Assembly (NCBI RefSeq): GCF_000429945.1
Contig: NZ_AUCV01000059.1
Location: 1-32,932, forward strand
Reading direction: 5' to 3'
Source of the DNA: Desulfogranum japonicum DSM 18378
Lineage (GTDB): Bacteria; Desulfobacterota; Desulfobulbia; Desulfobulbales; Desulfobulbaceae
DNA: 32,932 bases
Shown here piece after piece: positions 7,588-15,862 of this stretch; the stretch's first letter is position 1; each line of letters begins with the position of its first letter. The notes under the pieces are model-generated. The model did no database searches. It saw nothing but the letters and a program-made list of their open reading frames with translations, and was not told the origin of the DNA. The position numbers were made by a program, and so were the translations under genes.

Positions 7588-8101
7588 GTTCCTTACATAT
7601 CATCCATGATATTCTCCTAAAAGGCAAGCAGGTGTTTATAATCGCAAAATATCACCGAGGGCAAGTGAAGATCTACCGTATTCATTTTTGCTCTTAAAAG
7701 TAGGATGTTAAGACATATATTGAGAATATGTTCTTCACCATATGCTCAATGAATGCAACACCAGTAATTACAGAAGTGAAATTCATACGGTAAAAACGTG
7801 GTGATCAGTGTTAAATTAATTGATCCGGCTTTCTATTCTCAAGATTTCACAATCGCTGAAAACCGTGTCATTGGGAGCGGTGGCCCTGCACCTGGCAGTG
7901 TCTCGCTCTTGGCGTTTGATAGTAATGGTTTTACACTGCTATAATAGGTTCCGGTAAAACGTAATGCCTAGCAGGCTACGCTTACCTACCCCCTTGACCC
8001 TTAAATAAAAATCCTCATTTATGGACAGACACGGGTGAGGTACTTGCGAAAAGCATGAATAATACAGATTACCGGCTGACCACAACAATCTCGCAGATTT
8101 T
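7588..8101. other. Intergenic region between divergent lemA and rlmD-like genes
   Basis: Just over 500 bases with no convincing gene, tRNA or repeat. The one recognisable signal is a sigma70-type promoter at 7916-7945 facing the methyltransferase gene. Confidence 0.5.
7916..7945 (+). promoter_or_regulatory. Sigma70-type promoter for the rRNA methyltransferase
   Basis: TTGATA (7916-7921), an 18-base spacer and a perfect TATAAT (7940-7945). It points at the gene starting at 8102 and would give a leader of about 150 bases. Confidence 0.55.
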
Positions 8102-9328
8102 ATGAACCAAAGAAAACATAATACGCCTCTTGTAGAAATGGCAAATTCTCCTCCAAAGCGTAAACGACAGCCCCAAGGAGAAAATAGAATAACAGCCCCC
8201 TGCCCCTATTTTAAAAGGTGCGGAGGGTGTCAACTCCAGGACAGAAGCTACCAGGATACCCTTCTCTATAAAGACAGGCTCATAAACAGGCTGCTATGTG
8301 CTTTTGGAACGGCAAAACCTATTATCGGGATGAAAAATCCCTGGAGCTACCGCAATAAATCCCATTCCGCTTTTGTGCATGATAAGCGTCTTGGTATACA
8401 AAACGGCCTATATGAAGAATACAGTCATAAACTGGTGCCCATAGATCGCTGCCTTATTCAGGATGAACGAGCCGATCAAATTGTCGCAACAATCAAGTCG
8501 ATGATGAAGTCCTTCAAAATGACCGCCTATAACGAGAGAACCGGTCAGGGGTTTCTTCGTCATGTACTGATAAAGGTGGGTTTTAAAAACCATGAGATCA
8601 TGGTTGTTCTGGTTGTCACCTCCCCTATGTTTCGGGGAAAGAAAAATTTTGTAAAGGCTCTGCTGAATAAACATCCCGAGATATCAACGATCATTCAGAA
8701 TATTAATGACAAAGACACCACAATGGTTCTCGGCCAGAGGGAGATTGTTCTGTACGGTAAAGGATATATACAGGATTCTCTTCTGGGTATGACTTTTCAG
8801 ATTTCCGCAAAGTCATTTTACCAGATCAATCCGGCTCAGACAGAAGTGCTCTATGAAACCGCTATGAATATGGCGGGACTGAGCGGCACAGAAGTTGTTC
8901 TGGATGCATATGCCGGAATTGGGACTATCGGCCTCATAGCAAGCCGGGATGCCAAAAAGGTTATTGGTATAGAGTTAAACGGTGATGCAGTGAAGGATGC
9001 CCGGAAAAATGCCGCTCGCAATAAGGTGACCAACGCCTCATTTCATAATGGTGATGCAGGAGAGGTGATGGTGGCAATGGCAAACCAAGGAACTAAGCTG
9101 GATGTGGTGTTCATGGATCCGCCAAGAAGCGGTTCCACCAAGGCTTTCATACAAGCCATCGGCAAGGCAAGACCGAAGAAAGTGGTCTATATTTCCTGTG
9201 GCCCGGATACCCTTGCCAGGGATTTGGGCTGGCTGAAAGAGGAAGGGTATACGGTAAAAGAAATACAGCCTGTTGATATGTTTCCCTGGACAGAGCATGT
9301 GGAATGCTGTGTTTCACTTGAAAAGTGA
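8102..9328 (+). CDS. rlmD: 23S rRNA (uracil-5-)-methyltransferase, RlmD/RumA type
   Basis: 408 residues. N-terminal iron-sulfur cysteines C34, C40 and C43 in CPYFKRCGGCQ, with the fourth in VPIDRCLIQ; then QINPAQTEVLYE and a SAM-binding Rossmann motif VVLDAYAGIGTIGL. The target-recognition DPPRSG motif follows, and the catalytic cysteine is Cys366 in YISCGPDTLARD. The C-terminus DMFPWTEHVECCVSLEK is typical of the TrmA/RlmC/RlmD family. The enzyme would transfer a methyl group from SAM to C5 of a uridine in 23S rRNA. There is no N-terminal TRAM domain, so this is a compact version; which uridine (or both, as in RlmCD) cannot be decided. The gene converges on the DUF1848 gene with only 19 bases between stop codons. 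Confidence 0.9.
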   Translation: MNQRKHNTPLVEMANSPPKRKRQPQGENRITAPCPYFKRCGGCQLQDRSYQDTLLYKDRLINRLLCAFGTAKPIIGMKNPWSYRNKSHSAFVHDKRLGIQNGLYEEYSHKLVPIDRCLIQDERADQIVATIKSMMKSFKMTAYNERTGQGFLRHVLIKVGFKNHEIMVVLVVTSPMFRGKKNFVKALLNKHPEISTIIQNINDKDTTMVLGQREIVLYGKGYIQDSLLGMTFQISAKSFYQINPAQTEVLYETAMNMAGLSGTEVVLDAYAGIGTIGLIASRDAKKVIGIELNGDAVKDARKNAARNKVTNASFHNGDAGEVMVAMANQGTKLDVVFMDPPRSGSTKAFIQAIGKARPKKVVYISCGPDTLARDLGWLKEEGYTVKEIQPVDMFPWTEHVECCVSLEK

Positions 9329-9347
9329 AAGCTGAACAGGTCACAAT

Positions 9348-10307
9348 TCAAAATAATCTCTGCTGTCGGGGGGCGGGTTTCTTCTTTTCTTTGCCCTTGG
9401 GTGGTTCTGCATCATATCTACCAATAAGGGATGGAGATTTTGGGTCATGCTGCTGATGGTTCTTTCGGGCGCGCTCAAAACTTTGGGTTGCATAGCAATA
9501 GCTGCAGCCAAAAAGACAGGAATCATACATCCCAATATCCCTGGATGCTATGCATCTGCAAGCCTTACGCTGAGCTGTATCTTTTTTTGAAGAAACATTG
9601 ATTGCAAACAATTTCCTGAGCAAATTATCATCAATGCACTTGCCAGGCGTGACGCCAAACCCAGACATATCATGGTTCTCTGCGCAGCTCTGTAACTCCA
9701 TATCATTGGCCGCGGCTGCCCTGACTAAATTGGGTATGAAATCGCTGATATCATTGATGTCCAACTTCTCACCAGGCCAGGCTTGGATACCACTTCGGGC
9801 AAGCCTTCTGATTCGCCTGCAGGCTTTACGGTATTCATCAACAAAGCTGATAATTGATCGTTCGGTGCAGCCGTTCAACAGTTCAGCGATACGGGTAAAG
9901 TTTTCGATATGATAGGAAAATGTGGTTCTATTACTCAAGAAAATCGGATCATAGCGCCAGATAACCCGCTCAGGACCAATCATACCAGCAAGCTCCCGGA
10001 AGATATCAACTGCTTTCTCAAGGGGCGGTGAATATGGATCAATGGGCTTGGGGTTATTGATCAGGGTGAAAAGAAAATAATAGCGAAACCCTCTCTCGCT
10101 CAATTCTCTCAGCCTGGGAAAAAGCGGAGCCGGATTACGTGTCCAGAAAACTATGGCATCAACTTCGTCCGGTTCCAAGGAAACCCGAGAAACCTGTTGA
10201 TGATTAAAGGGATTGGGAACTGCACAATAGCCTGCATCAATTCTATGAAAAAACCAGTCCGCATAAAAAGCAGGAATATCCGTTCTGCGGCTGGCACTGA
10301 CAATCAC
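9348..10307 (-). CDS. DUF1848 protein with C-terminal radical-SAM-type cysteines
   Basis: 319 residues from a GTG start at 10307, with AAAGGAG a few bases upstream. The N-terminus IVSASRRTDIPAFYADWFFHRI and the DAIVFWTRNPAPLFPRL segment are DUF1848 hallmarks. Near the C-terminus, Cys264-X3-Cys268-X2-Cys271 (DSCLFGCSYCYA) has the spacing of the radical SAM 4Fe-4S motif, placed at the end of the barrel rather than the beginning, as is usual for this family. Another pair, CRC, precedes it. Biochemical function is unknown; SAM-dependent radical chemistry is an inference from the motif. The tail after residue 275 is Lys/Pro rich. Upstream lies an inositol monophosphatase on the same strand, 85 bases away. 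Confidence 0.85.
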   Translation of the reverse strand: MIVSASRRTDIPAFYADWFFHRIDAGYCAVPNPFNHQQVSRVSLEPDEVDAIVFWTRNPAPLFPRLRELSERGFRYYFLFTLINNPKPIDPYSPPLEKAVDIFRELAGMIGPERVIWRYDPIFLSNRTTFSYHIENFTRIAELLNGCTERSIISFVDEYRKACRRIRRLARSGIQAWPGEKLDINDISDFIPNLVRAAAANDMELQSCAENHDMSGFGVTPGKCIDDNLLRKLFAINVSSKKDTAQRKACRCIASRDIGMYDSCLFGCSYCYATQSFERARKNHQQHDPKSPSLIGRYDAEPPKGKEKKKPAPRQQRLF

Positions 10308-10392
10308 CCCTGCTCTCCTTTGATTTTACTTTCACGGCACATAAGCACAACTCTTTCAAATGACATGAAATGTCTTGTGACGGCCCCTGCTT

Positions 10393-11151
10393 TCAGAAAA
10401 ACTGTTGCAAGGCTTCTGTAATAAGACCATTGGTAGCCATGATGCCATTGCTGCCATATTCATTTCCGCCTGCAAAATCACTCACCACACCACCGGCCTC
10501 ACGGACAATCAGCTCGCCGGCCGCATAATCGTAAGGCTGCAACCCCATCTCCCAATACCCTTCCAAACGTCCGGCGGCAACAAAGCACAGGTCAATGGCG
10601 GCAGAGCCACATCGGCGAATATCACGAATTTGGGGCAGGATAACATTGAGATGTTTAAGGTTGTTATCTTCCCAGCCGGCACGAATGCATGCAAAACCGG
10701 TGGCAAGGACTGATTCGATCAGTCTGGTTCGTTGCGAAACCTTTATCTGTCTGCCATTCAGGTAGGCGCCTTTGCCTTTCTCAGCATGATAGGTCTCACC
10801 AAGGCGTGGGGAATGAACAACACCAAGAACAGCCTCGCCATTTCTGTGTAATGCAATGGAGGTACAATACCAGGGTTGCCCGTGTACAAAGGATGTCGTA
10901 CCATCGATAGGATCAATAATCCAGCAGTAATCGCTCCCATGGGTAGTTCTGCCGCTCTCCTCTCCAAAAATATCATGATCCGGATAGCGTCTGGTAATCT
11001 GCTCGACAATAAATTGCTCCACGTTTTTATCTACAACGGTTACCAGATCCTTATCGTTTTTGAATTCGATATCTCCATCTTGCATACGACCATATTCGCG
11101 TACGCAAATTTCCCCTGCCTGTCTGGCAATCTCAATGATATCTTCCAGCAT
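10393..11151 (-). CDS. suhB: Inositol monophosphatase family protein
   Basis: 252 residues, full length for the family. Metal-binding motifs are all visible: GEESG (Glu64-Glu65), DPIDGTTSF (Asp80, Asp83) and YDYAAGELIVREAGG near the C-terminus, where most members have W-D-x-A-A-G. The enzyme dephosphorylates myo-inositol-1-phosphate or related sugar phosphates with Mg2+; SuhB also has a role in rRNA transcription in enterics, which sequence cannot confirm here. The ATG is preceded by AGGAA. It lies 85 bases upstream of the DUF1848 gene on the same strand and may be co-transcribed. Confidence 0.92.
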   Translation of the reverse strand: MLEDIIEIARQAGEICVREYGRMQDGDIEFKNDKDLVTVVDKNVEQFIVEQITRRYPDHDIFGEESGRTTHGSDYCWIIDPIDGTTSFVHGQPWYCTSIALHRNGEAVLGVVHSPRLGETYHAEKGKGAYLNGRQIKVSQRTRLIESVLATGFACIRAGWEDNNLKHLNVILPQIRDIRRCGSAAIDLCFVAAGRLEGYWEMGLQPYDYAAGELIVREAGGVVSDFAGGNEYGSNGIMATNGLITEALQQFF

Positions 11152-11760
11152 GATTATTCCTGTAACAGTTCAAGTATAAGTATCTCACATTACCCTGGCA
11201 TCTTACCGAGAAAACATGCATTTTACACGCGATAAAACTGCATGTCCAGTGGCTGTCATAAAGAGTTTTACCTACTTTGTACGTCATGTTCAAAATTTGA
11301 TTCTCAAAGGCAAACGCAGATCCCTACATCAATTTTATGCATAGGCAAAAATGTTGATGATGTCTTATGGGTTTGGCGTTCCCTCTCTTGAGCGAAAAAC
11401 TTGCATGGACGAGCACCCGTTAAAATACCATTCTACAAAATTGTTCTTGCGGCACAATAACTTTTCGTGATTCACCCATCATTACGGGCATTTGAGCTTT
11501 TTTTCACTTGACACTATTGTAAATTTTTCTTAGCCTCGCCGTCGTTTAGAGTTCAATCCGCTCCTGTCCTCGCAAGCAGGATCTGGAAATACTGTTACTT
11601 ATCGGACAACCTCAACGTTAAATTTCACTGTTAAAAATAGCGATATATTATCTCCAGAATAACCAGTTAGATGCCTTGCCAGCCCACCACGTCTCCTGTG
11701 AGTACAAATGAAAACCAATATCTGTATCTGAAATACAGCGATTAACACATCTCATTACGA
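11152..11760. other. Intergenic region upstream of the DUF350 operon
   Basis: About 600 bases between divergent genes with no convincing coding frame. It contains a consensus TTGACA at 11508 that could drive the downstream operon. A GTTCAATCC at 11551 looks like a tRNA T-loop, but no cloverleaf can be built. Confidence 0.5.
11508..11536 (+). promoter_or_regulatory. Candidate promoter for the DUF350/DUF1190/ATP-grasp operon
   Basis: A perfect -35 TTGACA (11508-11513) and, after 17 bases, TAGCCT (11531-11536), a weak -10. It would leave a leader of ~220 bases before the gene at 11761. Confidence 0.3.
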
Positions 11761-12180
11761 ATGATTATGCAATATCACGATCTATTACTCAGCGTCATGC
11801 ACTTTAGTCTCTACTTCAGTGTGTCTTTACTCTTTCTTGTGTTGTTTAAATATGTCTATAAATTCATTACGCCCCACGATGAATGGAAACTCATAAAAAA
11901 TGAGAAAAATCTTGCCGCAGCCATTGGCTTTGGCGGCGCGATTATCGGGTATGCAATAGCTCTGAGCGGAGCTGCCAGAAACTCTGTATCATTTCTCGAT
12001 TTTGCAACCTGGGCCTTTGTCGCATTTATAGCCCAGACCTTTGCCTTTGCCCTGGTAAGATTTGGGTTCATGCGCTCTATAATTAAACGAATTGAAGCAA
12101 ATGAAGTTAGTGCAGGGGTGATGCTTGCCACTACAAGCATAGCTGTCGGCCTGCTTAATGCTTCCTGCATGAGCTATTGA
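11761..12180 (+). CDS. DUF350 family membrane protein (YjfL-like)
   Basis: 139 residues with four predicted membrane segments (about 10-32, 48-66, 76-100 and 112-135). The AAAIGFGGAIIGYAIALSGAARNS segment in the second helix is typical of DUF350 proteins. An internal ATG lies two codons after the first; no clear ribosome site is seen for either. Function is unknown. The gene sits directly before a DUF1190 gene and a glutathionylspermidine-synthase-like ATP-grasp gene, the order seen in enteric yjfL-yjfM-yjfC loci. That supports both the call and a shared role in the cell envelope. Confidence 0.8.
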   Translation: MIMQYHDLLLSVMHFSLYFSVSLLFLVLFKYVYKFITPHDEWKLIKNEKNLAAAIGFGGAIIGYAIALSGAARNSVSFLDFATWAFVAFIAQTFAFALVRFGFMRSIIKRIEANEVSAGVMLATTSIAVGLLNASCMSY

Positions 12181-12193
12181 AAAAGGTGTACGG

Positions 12194-12880
12194 ATGAAAA
12201 GAACTCAGCATATTGACCTGGATCTGATGAGAAAGGTTGCAAATGGAAAATCAAGCCTCCTCAGGCCATTGGCACTGGGTCTGACCGTTGTCACTTTTTC
12301 CTCTTGCAGCAACAATACCAAGGAAGAAGCTATTGTGGCGGGTTCGCCTGCAGAATGTGTGGCAAAGACTTCAATGATCTATGCCGAGTGCGAGGCGGCA
12401 TATAAACAGGCAGAAAAAGAAGCAGAGCGTACAGGACCAAAATATCAGAACAAATACGAATGCGAATCCGAATTCGGCAATGGACATTGTTCGCAATCTC
12501 AGATAAGCGGATATTTTATGCCGATGATGACGGGATTTCTGGTTGGAAATATGCTTTCCAGTGACCATTCGCGCAAAAATAGTATGTATAACCCTGTTTA
12601 TAGATACAAACACCCCTACTCGGAAAAAGAAGATGAAATAATGACTGCTGACGGTACCACCATTGGCAGCCCTGGACAAAGATCCTACTACGTACAGAAA
12701 TCTGCCCTGCAACCCAAGCCTACTGTCTCAAAAACTATTCCCCGTGGCCGTTTTAAGGCAGGATCACTGAATGCCAAACCAGCAGGTGCAACGCAAACAG
12801 TGTCCCGGGGCGGTTTCGGCTCAACGGCTTCTTCGAAATCCAGTTGGGGCTTTGGAAGATTCGGCGGATGGGGAGGCTGA
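12194..12880 (+). CDS. DUF1190 lipoprotein-like protein (YgiB/YjfM)
   Basis: 228 residues. The start MKRTQHIDLDLMRK and the cysteine-containing region SPAECVAKTSMIYAECEAAY match DUF1190 (YgiB). A hydrophobic stretch ending in TFSSCSNN (residues about 23-40) looks like a lipoprotein signal, with the cysteine as lipid anchor. The middle has CESEFGNGHC, and the C-terminal third is Gly/Ser/Arg rich with GGFGS and GRFGGWGG. The function of the family is not known. AAAGGTG precedes the ATG. The stop is four bases before the start of the ATP-grasp gene, whose ribosome site lies inside this gene's last codons, so the two are likely translationally coupled. Confidence 0.82.
   Translation: MKRTQHIDLDLMRKVANGKSSLLRPLALGLTVVTFSSCSNNTKEEAIVAGSPAECVAKTSMIYAECEAAYKQAEKEAERTGPKYQNKYECESEFGNGHCSQSQISGYFMPMMTGFLVGNMLSSDHSRKNSMYNPVYRYKHPYSEKEDEIMTADGTTIGSPGQRSYYVQKSALQPKPTVSKTIPRGRFKAGSLNAKPAGATQTVSRGGFGSTASSKSSWGFGRFGGWGG
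12870..12876 (+). promoter_or_regulatory. Ribosome binding site deciding a GTG start
   Basis: GGGGAGG ends eight bases before GTG 12885, which is in frame with the ATP-grasp protein. Homologues begin just before R-x-D-W, matching this start. A longer frame from 12771 would overlap the DUF1190 gene by 110 bases. Confidence 0.75.
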
Positions 12881-12884
12881 TTTC

Positions 12885-14051
12885 GTGTTTCGCGTGCCTA
12901 TCAGGGAGCGTTCTGACTGGGAAGATCGTGCCGTTGAGTTCGGATTTAAGTTTCACTCCATGTATGGAGAGCGATATTGGGATGAAAGTGCGTATTATCA
13001 ATTCACCCTCCAACAAATTGAGGAGGATATAGAAGAGCCCACAGAGGAAATTCACCAGATGTGCCTTGCGGTTGTTGAGACTGTTATCAACAACGACCAG
13101 CTCTTGCGTCGATTCCGCATTCCTGAGGCACAATGGAATTTTATCCGCAATTCCTGGCTAAACGGAGATCCCAGCCTGTACTCCCGCATTGACTTCGCCT
13201 ACAATGGCAGCGGACATGCAAAGCTCTATGAAAATAATGCCGATACGCCGACAAGTGCCTATGAAACAGGCTTCTGGCAGTGGCTTTGGTTGAAGGATAA
13301 TGTTGATGCCGGAATCTTGCCTCTCCATGCAGATCAGTTCAACAGTCTTCAGGAAAAACTCGTTAACCGATTTAAAGATCTCCAGGTACTGACCCCGGAG
13401 CGTGCACTTCATTTCAGCTGCTGTAAAGACTCAGAGGAAGATAGGGGAACAGTGCAATATCTTGAAGATTGCGCATCAGCTGCTGGCATCAATACATATT
13501 TTGTCTATACCGAAGATATCGGTCGTGACATCGAAGGAAACTTCAGTGACATGGATGACCGGGTCATTTCCTGGATGTTTAAACTATACCCCTGGGAATT
13601 TATGTTTGAAGAAGAGTTTGGCCACCTGTTGGGAACTAACAACATTCGTTGGATTGAGCCCCCCTGGAAGAGCATTCTTTCCAACAAAGCTATCCTCCCT
13701 GTATTATGGAAAATGTTTCCCCACCACCCCAACCTGCTGCCCGCCTATTTTGAAGATGAGCTGCATATGGCGACAGATTGCACCTCACTGGTTAAAAAGC
13801 CTCTTTTTTCCAGGGAAGGTGCAAATATATCCATAATTCAAAATCATTCAGAGGTTGCCTCTTCGCCTGGCCCCTATGGTTCAGAAGGATATATTTACCA
13901 GGCAACTCACATGCTGCCACAGTTTGGCGAGAACCATACCCTTGTGGGAAGTTGGCTGGTGAATGACGAGGCTGCAGGTATCTCAATACGGGAGGATTCA
14001 AGCCCCATCACACAGGATATGAGCCGTTATCTGCCACATATCATCCTGTAA
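12885..14051 (+). CDS. Glutathionylspermidine synthase-like ATP-grasp ligase (YgiC/YjfC)
   Basis: 388 residues from GTG 12885. Diagnostic segments include FHSMYGERYWDESAYYQFT, ENNADTPTSAYE, DQFNSLQEKLVNRF, HFSCCKDSEEDRGTVQYL and LFKLYPWEFM, then the ATP-grasp core WKSILSNKAILPVLW, VKKPLFSREGANI and LVGSWLVNDEAAGI. This is the C-terminal synthetase half of bifunctional Gss; no amidase domain is present. Enzymes of this group form an amide bond between a peptide carboxylate and an amine using ATP, but the YgiC branch has no proven substrate, so glutathionylspermidine formation should not be assumed. The operon with DUF350 and DUF1190 is the usual context of this branch. Confidence 0.9.
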   Translation: MFRVPIRERSDWEDRAVEFGFKFHSMYGERYWDESAYYQFTLQQIEEDIEEPTEEIHQMCLAVVETVINNDQLLRRFRIPEAQWNFIRNSWLNGDPSLYSRIDFAYNGSGHAKLYENNADTPTSAYETGFWQWLWLKDNVDAGILPLHADQFNSLQEKLVNRFKDLQVLTPERALHFSCCKDSEEDRGTVQYLEDCASAAGINTYFVYTEDIGRDIEGNFSDMDDRVISWMFKLYPWEFMFEEEFGHLLGTNNIRWIEPPWKSILSNKAILPVLWKMFPHHPNLLPAYFEDELHMATDCTSLVKKPLFSREGANISIIQNHSEVASSPGPYGSEGYIYQATHMLPQFGENHTLVGSWLVNDEAAGISIREDSSPITQDMSRYLPHIIL

Positions 14052-14159
14052 AAGGAACAATTAGTGTCAAGAAGAACTGTGTTCTGGACGATGCAATGAA
14101 TAAATCCTATCATTATATGCAGTTATACCATATACTGTAAAAAATACGTCTAAAGTATT

Positions 14160-14187
14160 TTGGACAAATTGTAGAAAAGTGTACTAT
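14160..14187 (+). promoter_or_regulatory. Candidate promoter for the small protein and TMEM43 genes
   Basis: TTGGAC (14160-14165), 16 bases, TACTAT (14182-14187), followed by an inverted pair CATGATG / CATCATG at 14202-14229 in the leader. This would let the 14259 and 15 kb genes be transcribed separately from the ATP-grasp operon. Confidence 0.35.
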
Positions 14188-14258
14188 TATCAGGCAATAA
14201 CATGATGCTAATCTCATGCAACATCATGTTTTAACAGAGAGAAAGAATAGGTTTTTCT

Positions 14259-14471
14259 ATGGATCAAGAGAAAATCATGAACGGGTTAACCAAAGAAATA
14301 CGTTCTGCACTCAAAGCAATGGGCAAAACAAAAGATCCGCATGAAAAAGAAATATATAGCCGGATTATCAAAAACCTTTGTGACTCACAGGGGGTATTTT
14401 TCAACCTTGCCAGTGAAATGATGTATTTCGACCTCGACAATGAAATAGATCATTCTGATGTTCCATTCTGA
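14259..14471 (+). CDS. Small acidic protein of unknown function
   Basis: 70 residues, soluble, no signal peptide or membrane helix. The N-terminal half is basic and helical (EIRSALKAMGKTKDPHEKEIYSRIIKNL); the C-terminal half is acidic (MMYFDLDNEIDHSDVPF). I do not recognise a family. GAGAG lies upstream, and the codon use and spacing to the next gene (29 bases) fit a real gene in an operon with the TMEM43 protein. Confidence 0.55.
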   Translation: MDQEKIMNGLTKEIRSALKAMGKTKDPHEKEIYSRIIKNLCDSQGVFFNLASEMMYFDLDNEIDHSDVPF

Positions 14472-14500
14472 ACCATTTCGTTTATCACGGCATTTTCGAT

Positions 14501-15712
14501 ATGAGTGAAGACAATTACACCGAAATCACATCGCAGTCCTGGATCAGCAGAATTGGAAAATCTTTTCAAGGAATACTTTTCGGACTGGTGTTAATAGTGG
14601 TTGCTGTTTGTCTTCTGGTCTGGAACGAAGGCCGTGCAGTCAAACGCCACAGGACTCTGCAGGAAGGAAGTGGAACTGTAATATCTGTAAACAACAACAA
14701 GGTCAATCCGGTCAATGAAGGCAAATTGGTTCATCTCTCTGGCCGAGCTGTAAGCGACGAAATATTACAGGATCCGGTTTTTCAGGTTTCAGCAAAAGCC
14801 CTCAAACTGTACCGTAACGTAGAGATGTACCAGTGGGAAGAGTCCACAACGAGCGAAGAACAAAAGAAAATCGGTGGAGGAACAGAACAGGTTACTACCT
14901 ATACCTACCAGCGTACCTGGAGCGATTCACCCATCGATTCATCGGGTTTCAAAAAATATGAAGGCCATCAAAACCCAAACAGTATGCCCTATTCCGGTAT
15001 AGAATTTCAGGCCTCTCATGTTACAGTGGGGGCGTTCAGTTTATCGCCGCGGCAGGTTTCAAGAATACAAACAGTTACCCCACTGCTCCTTGATCAAGAG
15101 TATTCCGTACCCGAAAGTCTGAAGACAAAAGCCAGGCACAACACGCAAGCTATATATATCGGTGACGATCCTGCACATCCTGTGATTGGGGATATACGCA
15201 TCAGCTATTCCCAAGTTCTGCCGACTGAAATCAGTATAATTGCACAACAGACAGGCTCATCTTTTATTCCATATCAGACAGAATCGCATGGCAATATCCT
15301 GCTGGTTTCCATAGGTACACACAGTGCACAGGAAATGTTCTCCGCCGCCCAACAAAGTAACACCATACTGACCTGGGCGCTTCGACTGTTGGGATACGTT
15401 TTCATGGCCATAGGATTGAGATTATTACTGGCACCGTTGGCTGTTCTGTCTGACCTGCTGCCTCTATTGGGGAATATAGTGGGAGCAGGAACAGGTTTGA
15501 TTTCCGGGCTTATTGCAGCCTTGTTCTCCTGCCTGACAATTGGTATTGCCTGGATTCTGTACAGACCAGTTCTTACAATAATTCTTTTTGTTATTGCTGG
15601 AGGCTTAGCATTTCTTACCACTCTGGTTCTACAAAAAAACGGTGCAAAAACAGGTCATGCCCCAGCCCATAATGGACGACCTGCGCCTCCACCACCTCCT
15701 CCCGGCAGTTAG
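14501..15712 (+). CDS. TMEM43 family membrane protein
   Basis: 403 residues. A first membrane helix (about 22-42) is followed by a large extracytoplasmic region with TMEM43 (DUF1625) hallmarks: NEGRAV, EGKLVHLSGRAV, LYRNVEMYQWEE and TYQRTWSDSPIDSS with F-x-x-x-x-G-H-x-NP. Three or four hydrophobic helices lie at about 290-385, and the tail is proline rich (PAPPPPPPGS). Bacterial TMEM43 proteins have no established function; the eukaryotic protein sits in ER and nuclear envelope membranes. It follows the 70-aa protein and is probably co-transcribed. The frame is intact and near the family's normal length. Confidence 0.85.
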   Translation: MSEDNYTEITSQSWISRIGKSFQGILFGLVLIVVAVCLLVWNEGRAVKRHRTLQEGSGTVISVNNNKVNPVNEGKLVHLSGRAVSDEILQDPVFQVSAKALKLYRNVEMYQWEESTTSEEQKKIGGGTEQVTTYTYQRTWSDSPIDSSGFKKYEGHQNPNSMPYSGIEFQASHVTVGAFSLSPRQVSRIQTVTPLLLDQEYSVPESLKTKARHNTQAIYIGDDPAHPVIGDIRISYSQVLPTEISIIAQQTGSSFIPYQTESHGNILLVSIGTHSAQEMFSAAQQSNTILTWALRLLGYVFMAIGLRLLLAPLAVLSDLLPLLGNIVGAGTGLISGLIAALFSCLTIGIAWILYRPVLTIILFVIAGGLAFLTTLVLQKNGAKTGHAPAHNGRPAPPPPPPGS

Positions 15713-15862
15713 TATGGCGGAACTTCGCCTGCAATTACATTTTTGACTATCCCCGAACAACACACCACTCTGGTGAGCACGGTTGACAAACAATATAATT
15801 TCAAATAGTTATATATTTATTTAAAAAAATCATGGAAAATGCCCGATAGTAAAAATTCACAG

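Noticed and set aside
11541-11580. tRNA gene suggested by GTTCAATCC
   Set aside because: No matching T-stem, anticodon arm or acceptor stem can be built around it.
12771-12884. N-terminal extension of the ATP-grasp protein from ATG 12771
   Set aside because: It would overlap the DUF1190 gene by 110 bases, has no counterpart in homologues, and a good ribosome site precedes GTG 12885.
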